Source: Candidatus Omnitrophota bacterium
Lineage (GTDB): Bacteria > Omnitrophota > Gorgyraeia > Pluralincolimonadales > Pluralincolimonadaceae
Direction: 5' to 3'
DNA: 15,503 bases
Assembly (NCBI GenBank): GCA_041653595.1
Contig: JBAZFB010000026.1
Coordinates: 1 to 15,503, forward strand
Part shown: positions 7,408 through 14,554 of the stretch, in pieces
How positions within the stretch are numbered: the first letter of the stretch is position 1
Layout of the letters: every line of letters begins with the position of its first letter
Translations under genes and position numbers: made by a program
Notes under the pieces: model-generated
Told to the model about the DNA's origin: nothing
The model's database searches: none
The model's input: only the letters and a program-made list of their open reading frames with translations

Positions 7408-8313
7408 TCAGGGTCGATTTACTTTAATCCCGTAGTTTTCGGCTATCAAGTTAAAGCAATCTCTGATAGCCGTCAATTTTATACCGGACTCCCTGAGTAT
7501 CTTGGTTGAATCAACACTATTAAACCTTGGGCGTTTTTCCGTGAAACCAAGGTCGTTTATTGAAACCTCCCTGATGAGTCCCGAATCATAATCAAAAAAA
7601 CCGGCCAGCCTTATAGCAAAATCCGATATCCTAGATATCTCAGGCCCTCCAAGATTATAACTGCCGAAATGGTTATTTTTCATTAAAAGTTCCGTTATCC
7701 TTATCACATCCATTACGTAGACGGGAGAAATAAAGACGTCCGAAGCGGCTGCTATCTTCTCCTTTTGCATAAACTTATCAAGCCATGAAGTAAAAATGCT
7801 CTTGTCGTATTTCTCTACTCCGAAGACCTTGGTCAATCTTAATATCAAGTATTTCTCAAAGTTATCTGCTATGAACTTTTCTACTTCCAGTTTTTGTTTC
7901 CCGTATTCCGAAAGCGGGTTAGGATCGGAGGATTCCGACGATGATTCAGTTTCACCGTCAAATACCATGGTCGTAGATAGATAAACGGGCACAATACTTG
8001 AATGCCTGCAATGTCTCAAAAGGTTTATAGTATTGGTCACGTTCACGGCGTAAGAAAGCTCCCTTTTATTCCTGCAGGTTTCTATATCAGAAATGCCGTG
8101 ACAAAAAATCATATATTCCAGATCCTTTAATCTTTTAATCTCCTCCATATCCCCGCGTTTCATGTCCAGATAAATCCTGTTTTCTTTGTCCAGTTTATCC
8201 AAATCGCCGGGTCCGTTTGAATAATACGTGCCCTTTATGCGCATATTATTTTCCTTAAAATATAGATAAAATTTATTTCCTATGAAACCTGATGCACCCG
8301 TGACCAAGATCAC
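7408..8313 (-). CDS. RmlD-like NAD(P)-dependent SDR (sugar 4-keto reductase type)
   Basis: A 301-residue extended short-chain dehydrogenase. The nucleotide-binding motif GASGFIG is at residues 6-12; YLSTTMVFDG (111-120) corresponds to the STDYVFDG motif of dTDP-4-dehydrorhamnose reductases; the catalytic pair is YGKQK (Tyr137, Lys141). Later FGSYNLGGPE and RPRFNSVDSTKI also follow the RmlD layout. Likely role: NAD(P)H-dependent reduction of a 4-keto (or other keto) group on an NDP-sugar late in the pathway. Here the natural partner would be the keto-sugar made by the dehydratase-like SDR, possibly after the E1 pair has acted. It is not a certain RmlD: none of the rmlABC neighbours are present. 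The start is GTG at 8313, with GGAGGG 7 bases upstream. It follows E1 beta by 23 bases. Confidence 0.85.
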   Translation of the reverse strand: MILVTGASGFIGNKFYLYFKENNMRIKGTYYSNGPGDLDKLDKENRIYLDMKRGDMEEIKRLKDLEYMIFCHGISDIETCRNKRELSYAVNVTNTINLLRHCRHSSIVPVYLSTTMVFDGETESSSESSDPNPLSEYGKQKLEVEKFIADNFEKYLILRLTKVFGVEKYDKSIFTSWLDKFMQKEKIAAASDVFISPVYVMDVIRITELLMKNNHFGSYNLGGPEISRISDFAIRLAGFFDYDSGLIREVSINDLGFTEKRPRFNSVDSTKILRESGIKLTAIRDCFNLIAENYGIKVNRP

Positions 8314-8326
8314 TTAATATCCCTCC
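8314..8326 (-). promoter_or_regulatory. Strong ribosome binding site fixing a GTG start
   Basis: GGAGGG at 8321-8326 on the minus strand lies 7 bases before the GTG at 8313, which opens a protein beginning with the Rossmann strand MILVTGASG. It fits in the 23-base gap after the E1 beta stop. Confidence 0.7.
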
Positions 8327-8336
8327 GGTTTCATTG

Positions 8337-9395
8337 TCAAAAGGGCCCCGTAAATGTTTTATCCGGCACATCCAGCGGGATATTGGAAACCATCCCCGCG
8401 CCTTCTTCTGTTTTTTCAGGAAAGCCGAACATAGATCTTACACTATTGACTATATCTATCGCCCTGGGATAATAATATTTTGCCAACGCCGGGCTTGTAG
8501 GGGTCGGGGTATCGGGAAATGTGATGCGCCTGGGAGCGCTTTTAAGCATGCCACAGCCTTTTTCCGCAACTAAAGCAATGACTTCAGCAGATATTCCGAA
8601 GCTCCGCCACGCGCCGTCCACCACAACCAAACGGCCTGTTTTTTTTACCGATCTTATTATAGACTCCTCATCCAGGGGCCTGATCGAGCGCAAGTCCAGC
8701 ACTTCCGCGCCTATCCCGTATTTCTTAAGTATTTTACCGGCGCGCATAGCCTCTAAAACCATGTAAGATGAAGATATAATGGTGACATCCTTACCCTTTT
8801 CTATTATCCTGGCTTTACCCAGCGGTTCCCTGTACATCTTTTCCGGGACATTATCCGATATGCCGTAAAGCCAGCGATGTTCTATAAAAATTACAGGATT
8901 GTCATCTTCTATCGCCGAGATCAATAATCCCTTCGCGTCATAAGCGGTCGCCGGCATAACTACTTTCAAACCAGGAACAAAGGCGAATATGGAATTCAGG
9001 TTCTGGGAATGCTGCGGCCCCTGTCCCCACCCGCGGCCTATAAGCAGGCGAATCACCAGTGGAACCTTTAATTTCCCGCCGAACATATAGTGCCATTTAG
9101 CGGCATTATTGATTATCTGATCCAAAGACAGTATCATGAAATCAACGCGCTGATGCGTTAAGATAGGCCGCATCCCTACCAGGCTGGAGCCTATGGCTAT
9201 GCCGGTCATACCGTTTTCGGCAACCGGCATATCCATTGCCCGCTTACCGTATTTTTTCTCAAGGCCAAGGGTAGTCCCGAATACGCCTTTGGGATCGGTT
9301 ACGCCTAATCCAATAATATAAACCGAGTCATCATTTGCCAGGCACTGGTCCGTTGCTTCTAGAATAGCCTGAGCGTAAGTAAGTTTTCTCATCAT
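8337..9395 (-). CDS. Thiamine-diphosphate dehydrogenase E1 component, beta subunit
   Basis: A 352-residue protein of the transketolase-like pyrimidine-binding plus C-terminal transketolase fold (PdhB/AcoB type). The catalytic glutamate that activates the thiamine ring is Glu60 in PVAENGMTG; the family usually reads PIAEAGFTG. The active-site loop WGQGPQHSQNL (about 123-133) keeps the conserved His129. The C-terminal domain shows LDLRSIRPLDEESI and VVDGAWRSFG. The family's usual end (here DTPTPTSPALAKYYYP) is followed by an extra tail of roughly 35-40 residues ending DVPDKTFTGPF. In pyruvate or acetoin dehydrogenases this subunit pairs with E1 alpha and docks E2. No E2 or E3 gene is present here, so a complex-free role in sugar synthesis is inferred. 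The ATG at 9395 (a second follows at once) lies 6 bases after the alpha-subunit stop without a clear ribosome site, implying coupling. Confidence 0.9.
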   Translation of the reverse strand: MMRKLTYAQAILEATDQCLANDDSVYIIGLGVTDPKGVFGTTLGLEKKYGKRAMDMPVAENGMTGIAIGSSLVGMRPILTHQRVDFMILSLDQIINNAAKWHYMFGGKLKVPLVIRLLIGRGWGQGPQHSQNLNSIFAFVPGLKVVMPATAYDAKGLLISAIEDDNPVIFIEHRWLYGISDNVPEKMYREPLGKARIIEKGKDVTIISSSYMVLEAMRAGKILKKYGIGAEVLDLRSIRPLDEESIIRSVKKTGRLVVVDGAWRSFGISAEVIALVAEKGCGMLKSAPRRITFPDTPTPTSPALAKYYYPRAIDIVNSVRSMFGFPEKTEEGAGMVSNIPLDVPDKTFTGPF

Positions 9396-9401
9396 ATCTT
9401 G

Positions 9402-10376
9402 TTATGGGGCATAAATGTCGGAAAAGACTTCTTCCTTTTCCGGTAAAAGCGAACCTTTCGCGAATTTTATTGCGCCATCTATCTCATTCCCGATCTTCTC
9501 CCTGACGCGCCCAATATAATCTTTATCAAGTATCCCCTGTCTGATTAATTTTCTCTCGAAATTATCCAGGGGACATCTCTTAAACCAATGATCATATTCA
9601 TTTGTGGTCCTATAATTAAGTTCGTGGTCAAAATTATGTCCGCAGTGTTCGCGATATCGATAAGTATCGAACTGCAGAAAGGACGGGCCTTTCCCTCTTC
9701 TGGCTTCTCTTACGGCCTTTTTCGTTATCTGATAGACAGAAGCCACGTCATTGCCGTCGCCTTTTTCCGCGCGAACGCCATATCCCATGGCAATCGCAAG
9801 ATTGTCTCTATCCTTGGGTTGGCGCACCGAAAGCGGTGAATATACCGAATACAAGTTATTCTCGCAGATAAAGATCACAGGCAGTTTTTTCAACGACGCG
9901 AAATTAAGGCTCTCTGAAAATACTCCCTCTTCCGTAGCCGCGTCTCCGAAAAAACATACGGTTACCTTTTTTTCCTTTTTCATAGACGTCCCCAAAGCAA
10001 CGCCCACCGCTACCGGGATCACGCCGGCTACAATGGGAGTTGAACCAAGGAAGCCCGCGCTGAGATCTATCAGATGCATTGAACCGCCTTTGCTCCTTGA
10101 ACATCCTGATGCCTTGCCGTAAATTTCAGCCATCATCGCTTTTAAATCCCCGCCTTTTGCCAGGAAATGTCCATGACTTCTGTGGTTACTCAAGACGTAA
10201 TCCCGTTTATCGAGGTTCGCGCATACCCCTGCGGCCACACCTTCTTGTCCTATGCAAAGGTGCACAGGACAACGCATCTCCTGTTCAGGATAAAGTCCCG
10301 CTATCCGCTCCTCTACCATGCGGATCCTCAGCAATTGATAATATAATGAAAGAGATATTTTTTTATTTATTTTCAT
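9402..10376 (-). CDS. Thiamine-diphosphate dehydrogenase E1 component, alpha subunit
   Basis: A 324-residue PdhA/AcoA-type subunit that binds the diphosphate of thiamine. Visible motifs: an N-terminal YYQLLRIRMVEERI helix, CIGQEGVAAGV (41-51), the active-site loop NHRSHGH (64-70), SKGGSMHL (95-102), and the Mg/ThDP motif GDAATEEG...ENN (144-151 and 172-174; the usual form is GDGxxxEG...ENN). After YRYR the family normally continues GHSxxD; here it reads EHCGHNFDHELNYRT (243-257), a noticeable local remodelling near the phosphorylation-loop region. It must act as an alpha2beta2 tetramer with the next gene product. Whether it decarboxylates a 2-oxo acid or transfers a ketol unit to a sugar acceptor cannot be decided from sequence. 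It starts 3 bases after an epimerase gene and ends 6 bases before the beta subunit. Confidence 0.9.
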   Translation of the reverse strand: MKINKKISLSLYYQLLRIRMVEERIAGLYPEQEMRCPVHLCIGQEGVAAGVCANLDKRDYVLSNHRSHGHFLAKGGDLKAMMAEIYGKASGCSRSKGGSMHLIDLSAGFLGSTPIVAGVIPVAVGVALGTSMKKEKKVTVCFFGDAATEEGVFSESLNFASLKKLPVIFICENNLYSVYSPLSVRQPKDRDNLAIAMGYGVRAEKGDGNDVASVYQITKKAVREARRGKGPSFLQFDTYRYREHCGHNFDHELNYRTTNEYDHWFKRCPLDNFERKLIRQGILDKDYIGRVREKIGNEIDGAIKFAKGSLLPEKEEVFSDIYAP

Positions 10377-10379
10377 GGC

Positions 10380-11321
10380 CTATGAAAAGGACAGCCCTTT
10401 CATTGTCTTTATGTTATAGCACTTATCTTCGTTTTTTAGATTTCCATTCCGGAATTCATTAACAAGTTCTTTTATCGCTTCGTCAACGCTATGCCCCTGT
10501 TTAAAGCCTGCGGCAAGAAGCTTCTTCGAGCATAGCCTGTAAGAACGCGGGTCATTTGATTCACTGATAATAATCTCGGCAGGTACGTAGTTGACTATTT
10601 TCCTAGCTATATCCAAAATGGATATATTCTCAAAACCGGCGTTGTAGACACCCCTGAGTTTTTTGCCCATCTTGAGGAAATACATATATACGGCAACCAT
10701 GTCTTTGATATGTATATTGGGGCGGGTCTGGTTCCCGCCCAAAACCGTGATCTTCCCATTGGCTAATGCCTGGATAGCCAGCATATTTACGGAAAGATCC
10801 AACCTCATCCTTGGGGAATAACCGCACACGGTAGCCGGCCTGACGCACTGGACAAGGATCCTGTCCTGATAACTCATAAGCACTCTTTCGCTTACCATCT
10901 TAGTCTTGTTGTAATCCGATATAGGGACAAGAGGAAGTTCTTCGGTTACCTCTGGTTCGTCTTTTACGCCGTAAACGCTTCCTGAGCTCGCGTAAATAAA
11001 CTGCTTTACCTTATGCTGTATAGCACGCTCTACCAGACGCATGGTAGACAAGACATTCACTTCCCATGCCACCTTTGAATTCAGCTCACCGCAAGGATCG
11101 TTCGCGACATTGGCCAGGTGGATGATCGCGTCTATGTTATCCATCGGGATCTTTTCCGGATTACGTATATCTTCTTTGATGACCGTTAAGTTCTTGTGCT
11201 CAGGAAGATAATTGCCGAACCACATGATATCCACGACCCTGACCATGTGTCCTGCGTCCAAAAGGGCCCGCGTAAGCATCGTACCTATATAACCGCAGCC
11301 GCCCAATAAAAGTATTTTCAT
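10380..11321 (-). CDS. NAD-dependent epimerase/dehydratase (extended SDR)
   Basis: A 313-residue nucleotide-sugar SDR. The cofactor motif is GGCGYIG (G7, G10, G13) after a single beta strand; Asp31 (VVDIMWFGN) should hold the adenosine ribose and indicates NAD(H). The active site reads YASSGSVYG (110-118) and SDYNKTK with the Tyr137/Lys141 pair. The substrate half includes RPATVCGYSPRMRLDL and RPNIHIKDMVAVYMY. It resembles UDP-glucose/UDP-galactose 4-epimerase relatives, but the NDPCGELNSK loop (75-83) and ATVCGYS instead of NVYGP place it in a less-characterised branch. Likely role: epimerisation or oxidation/reduction of the NDP-sugar made by the upstream kinase/nucleotidyltransferase, 20 bases away. 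It could substitute for HldD, but this is not shown. The ATG at 11321 has GAGGG a few bases upstream; the gene ends 3 bases before E1 alpha. Confidence 0.87.
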   Translation of the reverse strand: MKILLLGGCGYIGTMLTRALLDAGHMVRVVDIMWFGNYLPEHKNLTVIKEDIRNPEKIPMDNIDAIIHLANVANDPCGELNSKVAWEVNVLSTMRLVERAIQHKVKQFIYASSGSVYGVKDEPEVTEELPLVPISDYNKTKMVSERVLMSYQDRILVQCVRPATVCGYSPRMRLDLSVNMLAIQALANGKITVLGGNQTRPNIHIKDMVAVYMYFLKMGKKLRGVYNAGFENISILDIARKIVNYVPAEIIISESNDPRSYRLCSKKLLAAGFKQGHSVDEAIKELVNEFRNGNLKNEDKCYNIKTMKGLSFS

Positions 11322-11341
11322 ATACCCTCGCTTTCAATAAA

Positions 11342-12883
11342 CTAAAAACTCAATAAACTCATCCCACCCTTAAGAAATTTGTTCTTATTGACAGATTCGG
11401 CATTCCCTACTATGCGCACTGCCTGAGCTCCGGCAAGCTGTCCCATAAAAGTGGCGACATCTATCGGTAATCCTTTTACCGCGGCAAGAGAGGCCAGCGA
11501 AGAAAACGCGTCGCCCGCGCCGATGGTATCGACTATCGAAGTCTCAAGCGGCGCGCAGATGCATTCCGGTTCGCCCGTCTTAATGCCGATAGTATCTGTA
11601 GCGCCGCGCGTAAGCCAGCTATAGCGCGCGCCAAGTTTATCATGTAGTTTCAGGAGCTCCTCGTTATATTGCATATCGCGTTTTCCACAGGCCAGACTAA
11701 GTTCGGTCTCATCAAGAGAAAAAGAATCCGCGCGATAATATTGCCTGTCGATAAGGTTAAAGCCGTGGTTATTGCTGTTTGTCTGGCAGTTCAAGGCAAG
11801 GAAACGGGACCTCTCCTGCACGAGTTTCCTGATGGATTCCGCGCCCAACCCATGGCCGAAATCCATCATCATTACCAGGTCATAATCCTCTATGCATCCG
11901 CTTATCTTGTCATAAATCTTTTTTTGGATATCCTCTTCGGGATGCCTTTGGCTTATCATATTCACCGAGAACAGCTTGGACAACTCTTTACCTTCGTTAA
12001 TCGGCTCCACGAAACGCTGTTTTATGATAGTGATAAAATCTTTATGGCGGATTATTCCGTCTTCTTTACGGCTGACATAATCGGACAAAAGGCCGTTGAC
12101 CCACGGTTCCCGCCCCACCAGGCTTATAAGTTTAACATGCGGCGTAAACTGCCTGACATGACGGAAGACGGCCAGGGCGCCACCGGCCTGCATCTCGTGC
12201 CTGATAAGCCTAGCCGAGATAATACGATTCTTGGAGGTCAGACCCTGTACCTTGACGGTGGAATAATGATCAAAGATAATGTCGCCTATAACCAGGACTC
12301 TTATATCCTTGAATCCTTCGACTATTTTCCTGAAATCATTCGGCGGGCACTTTTTTTCCAATTTTTTACAAAAATCCTTTATCCCCTGCGGATGAACTTC
12401 GAAATGTTTATTCAATAACCTGGTAGAGCTAAAAACTACCGAGCCTACATAAGATACCCGGCCGCCTAATCTTTCGACAGTTTTGACATCATCGTTGATA
12501 TTTCCGCTTACATCTGTTTCCGGATTTTTGTATTCCCTGCCTTTACAGTATATGTGCGGACAGACCTGTTCTATGGCCTCTACCGCGGCTGGAAAAGGAA
12601 CGACCACCACATAATCGACACACTGCAATGCCGCCAAAGATTTCGCCCTGAGCGCGTCATTGAAATACGGCCTCCCTGGGCCTTTATTGACATATTTTTC
12701 TCCGGTAACGGTCACGACCAGGACATCTCCCAGCGCCCTGGCTTCCTCAAAATGGACTATGTGGCCGGGATGGATCAGGTCAAAAGTCCCGTGGCACTGG
12801 ACTATCTTTTTACCTCTTTTCCTCAATTTTCCAAAGACGTTCTTTGCCTCGATGAAACTGAGTATTTTTTTTGAAGTAGGCAT
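11342..12883 (-). CDS. Bifunctional nucleotidyltransferase-PfkB kinase, HldE-like with reversed domain order
   Basis: A 513-residue fusion. Residues ~25-150 are a cytidylyltransferase-fold domain: CHGTFDLIHPGH with the HxGH signature at 38-41, then ALGDVLVVTVT, a NKGPGRPYFND loop, and CKGREYKN. Residues ~190-505 are a PfkB ribokinase-fold sugar kinase: VLVIGDIIFDHY, MQAGGALAVFRHV where HldE has GGAANVA, and the anion-hole/catalytic motif DTIGAGDAF with Asp458. Classical HldE (RfaE) makes ADP-heptose with the kinase first and the nucleotidyltransferase second; here the order is swapped. Probable role: phosphorylate the anomeric carbon of a sugar phosphate and then couple it to a nucleotide. 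The nucleotide and sugar are unknown. Next to a GmhA-like isomerase, a heptose is the leading guess. No GmhB phosphatase is nearby. GGGAG lies 6 bases ahead of the ATG at 12883. Confidence 0.88.
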   Translation of the reverse strand: MPTSKKILSFIEAKNVFGKLRKRGKKIVQCHGTFDLIHPGHIVHFEEARALGDVLVVTVTGEKYVNKGPGRPYFNDALRAKSLAALQCVDYVVVVPFPAAVEAIEQVCPHIYCKGREYKNPETDVSGNINDDVKTVERLGGRVSYVGSVVFSSTRLLNKHFEVHPQGIKDFCKKLEKKCPPNDFRKIVEGFKDIRVLVIGDIIFDHYSTVKVQGLTSKNRIISARLIRHEMQAGGALAVFRHVRQFTPHVKLISLVGREPWVNGLLSDYVSRKEDGIIRHKDFITIIKQRFVEPINEGKELSKLFSVNMISQRHPEEDIQKKIYDKISGCIEDYDLVMMMDFGHGLGAESIRKLVQERSRFLALNCQTNSNNHGFNLIDRQYYRADSFSLDETELSLACGKRDMQYNEELLKLHDKLGARYSWLTRGATDTIGIKTGEPECICAPLETSIVDTIGAGDAFSSLASLAAVKGLPIDVATFMGQLAGAQAVRIVGNAESVNKNKFLKGGMSLLSF

Positions 12884-12905
12884 TTTTAACTCCCGCGCTA
12901 TTAGA

Positions 12906-13907
12906 TCATTCTTTATGGATATACTCTAATGGCTGTGATTTCAACGCATCCAGATTACAGGAAACCCAGTCTATGGTTTCCTGTATCCCGTCTTTCAACC
13001 CAATATTGTCGCCCCATCCCAGTTCCTCGCGCAATTTAGCGCTGTCCAGGATATACGCCGCGTCTTTGCCCGGCCGTTCATCAACTATTTCCACGGCATC
13101 CTTGAAATCCACCTTCATCATCCCGCAGATCATCTCTACCAACTGCCGGATCGATAGATGGGTATCGGTAGAGATATGAAAACTGCCGCCGGGCGCGGCT
13201 TTCCTGGCGATCTTAAGGGTAGCGTCCGCCACATCTTTAATGTGGATGAACGAACGCACCGAATTCCCTCCTCCATGAAGAGGTATCTTTCTTTTAAGCA
13301 TTATGTAAAGGATCGTGCGCGGGATGATCCTGTAAAGCTGTTGACCGGGGCCGTAAACATTGGCGGCCCGGGTAAAAACAACTGGAAAATTATATTGCCT
13401 TAAAAAAGTGATAAGGTGCAGGTCGCAGGCAGCCCTAGAAACCGCGTAAGGCGTGCTGGGATTAAACTGGGCCGACTCTGTTATCTTTCCACTGCAATTA
13501 CCATACACTTCCGGCGTAGAAACGTGGACATATTTCTTTAAAAAATCAAAATGCCTTAATCTATCGTGCAATTTCACATTCCCTATCACGTTAGTCTGAT
13601 ACCAATGCTCAGGATGCCTCCAGCTTTGAGCGACCATGCTCTGCGCGGCAAAGTTCACGACATAATCAGGGCGAAACTCCTTGATGGCATCAGCTATAGC
13701 CCCGGGATCCCTGTTTATATCGAACCGTTCGAATTTGAACTGCTGTCCCAGTCTGCCTGCTTTCTTCCATTTGTACGGCAAAAACGCGTCTATAGGCTCG
13801 CTGGACCGGCTTATACCCAGCACCTGTAAACCCTCGGACAGGCAATGCGATACAAAATGTGAACCTGAAAAAGAATTACTTCCTATTACCGTTATTTTTT
13901 CATTCAT
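12906..13907 (-). CDS. NDP-sugar 4,6-dehydratase-like extended SDR with YxxxR
   Basis: A 333-residue protein of the GDP-mannose/dTDP-glucose/CDP-glucose 4,6-dehydratase group. The fold is clear: VIGSNSFSGSHF at the N-terminus (GxxSxxG in place of GxxGxxG), FDINRDPGAIADAI, PDYVVNFAAQS, TNVIGNVKLHD, and RAANVYGPGQQLYRIIPRTI. The dehydratase signature reads STPEVYG (130-136; often STDEVYG), so the general acid is shifted or missing while Glu133 is kept. The catalytic motif is YAVSR, with Tyr154 and Arg158 where nearly all SDRs have Lys. HIKDVADA and RPGKDAAY follow as in dehydratases. Likely role: removal of water to give a 4-keto-6-deoxy NDP-sugar, or an epimerase-type reaction if dehydration is lost. 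Its ATG overlaps the isomerase stop by four bases, linking the two steps. Confidence 0.85.
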   Translation of the reverse strand: MNEKITVIGSNSFSGSHFVSHCLSEGLQVLGISRSSEPIDAFLPYKWKKAGRLGQQFKFERFDINRDPGAIADAIKEFRPDYVVNFAAQSMVAQSWRHPEHWYQTNVIGNVKLHDRLRHFDFLKKYVHVSTPEVYGNCSGKITESAQFNPSTPYAVSRAACDLHLITFLRQYNFPVVFTRAANVYGPGQQLYRIIPRTILYIMLKRKIPLHGGGNSVRSFIHIKDVADATLKIARKAAPGGSFHISTDTHLSIRQLVEMICGMMKVDFKDAVEIVDERPGKDAAYILDSAKLREELGWGDNIGLKDGIQETIDWVSCNLDALKSQPLEYIHKE

Positions 13908-14491
13908 GATTTACCTGGAATCTGCCCTTTGATCAGCCACTGCATCAGCATATGGCCGGCTATAAGCTGCAGATCCTCTAATATCTGCATGTCGTTTACC
14001 GCAAAATGAACAGGGACGTCTAGAAACTCCAGACACCTGCCTCCGTTAAATCCAAGGATACCGTATGTCTTGATACCTTTCTTTTTCGCGGCGTGGACAG
14101 CGTTCAGAATATTAGGGGAGTTTCCACTGCCTGAAAGAACTATCAGGATGTCCCCTTCCTTGCCCAATGTCTCCAGCTGGAAAGAAAATATATTTTCGTA
14201 ACCTATGTCATTTCCAAGACATGTCAAAATAGACTGATTGGCTGTTAAGGCAGTTACCTTTACGCCTATGCCTCTTTTCGTGTTTTTCGTGACTGGGTAC
14301 AGCAGATCGTTAGCTATGTGTATCGCGTTCGCGGCACTGCCCCCGTTACCGCATAAAAACACATGCCTTTCTTCGTCCCATGCCAGTCTGATATCTTCAG
14401 CCAACTTACGAACAGGAGACCAATCAAAAGAAGATAAACAATCGCATAGTCTTTTTTGATAATCCACAAAAATATTATCCTCTTTATCCAT
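13904..14491 (-). CDS. SIS-domain sugar-phosphate isomerase, GmhA-like
   Basis: A 195-residue single-SIS protein the same length as phosphoheptose isomerases. CGNGGSAANAIHIANDL (47-63) matches the phosphate-binding GNGGS and the following His (His58). TCLGNDIGYENIF (90-102) matches the GND loop of GmhA. VLSGSGNSPN (118-127) is the second phosphate loop. ILEDLQLIAGHML (170-182) corresponds to the QEIHIKVIHIL helix and keeps the zinc-site His180. By eye, two residues differ from E. coli GmhA: Glu65 is replaced by Asp62 and Gln172 by Glu172, so a variant substrate or metal site is possible. Expected reaction: ketose 7-phosphate to aldose 7-phosphate isomerisation, the entry step to NDP-heptoses. 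DiaA-like regulatory SIS proteins are an alternative, but the sugar-activation neighbours favour an enzyme. A strong GGGAGGGG site is 6 bases ahead of the ATG. Confidence 0.85.
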   Translation of the reverse strand: MDKEDNIFVDYQKRLCDCLSSFDWSPVRKLAEDIRLAWDEERHVFLCGNGGSAANAIHIANDLLYPVTKNTKRGIGVKVTALTANQSILTCLGNDIGYENIFSFQLETLGKEGDILIVLSGSGNSPNILNAVHAAKKKGIKTYGILGFNGGRCLEFLDVPVHFAVNDMQILEDLQLIAGHMLMQWLIKGQIPGKS

Positions 14492-14505
14492 GCCGGTCCC
14501 CTCCC
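14492..14505 (-). promoter_or_regulatory. Strong ribosome binding site of the isomerase gene
   Basis: GGGAGGGG at 14498-14505 on the minus strand, 6 bases before the ATG at 14491. It is the most purine-rich site seen among the starts examined, consistent with this gene being the first of a transcript. Confidence 0.7.
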
Positions 14506-14515
14506 ATAATTATGG
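14504..14515. repeat. Perfect 12-base palindrome at the predicted transcription start
   Basis: CCATAATTATGG reads the same on both strands. It begins three bases after the candidate -10 box and touches the ribosome site of the isomerase gene. A repressor or other dimeric regulator could bind here, but a palindrome of this length is expected a few times by chance in 15 kb. Only the position makes it notable. Confidence 0.35.
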
Positions 14516-14517
14516 CT

Positions 14518-14546
14518 ATTATCTCAAAATACATGCCTTAATTCAA
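14518..14546 (-). promoter_or_regulatory. Candidate sigma70-type promoter for the downstream operon
   Basis: In the 63-base gap between the first glycosyltransferase and the isomerase gene, the minus strand carries TTGAAT (14541-14546, four of six consensus bases), a 17-base spacer, and GATAAT (14518-14523, five of six). Transcription would begin near 14511. It is the largest gap in the window and the only one I found with a well-spaced pair. It could serve as an internal promoter for the whole isomerase-to-left-edge block. AT-rich DNA yields such matches by chance, so confidence is limited. Confidence 0.4.
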
Positions 14547-14554
14547 CGGATAAC

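Noticed and set aside
11669..12418. Plus-strand open frame of 249 residues
   Set aside because: It lies entirely antisense to the kinase/nucleotidyltransferase gene, has no recognisable motif, and the opposite strand encodes a clear two-domain enzyme.
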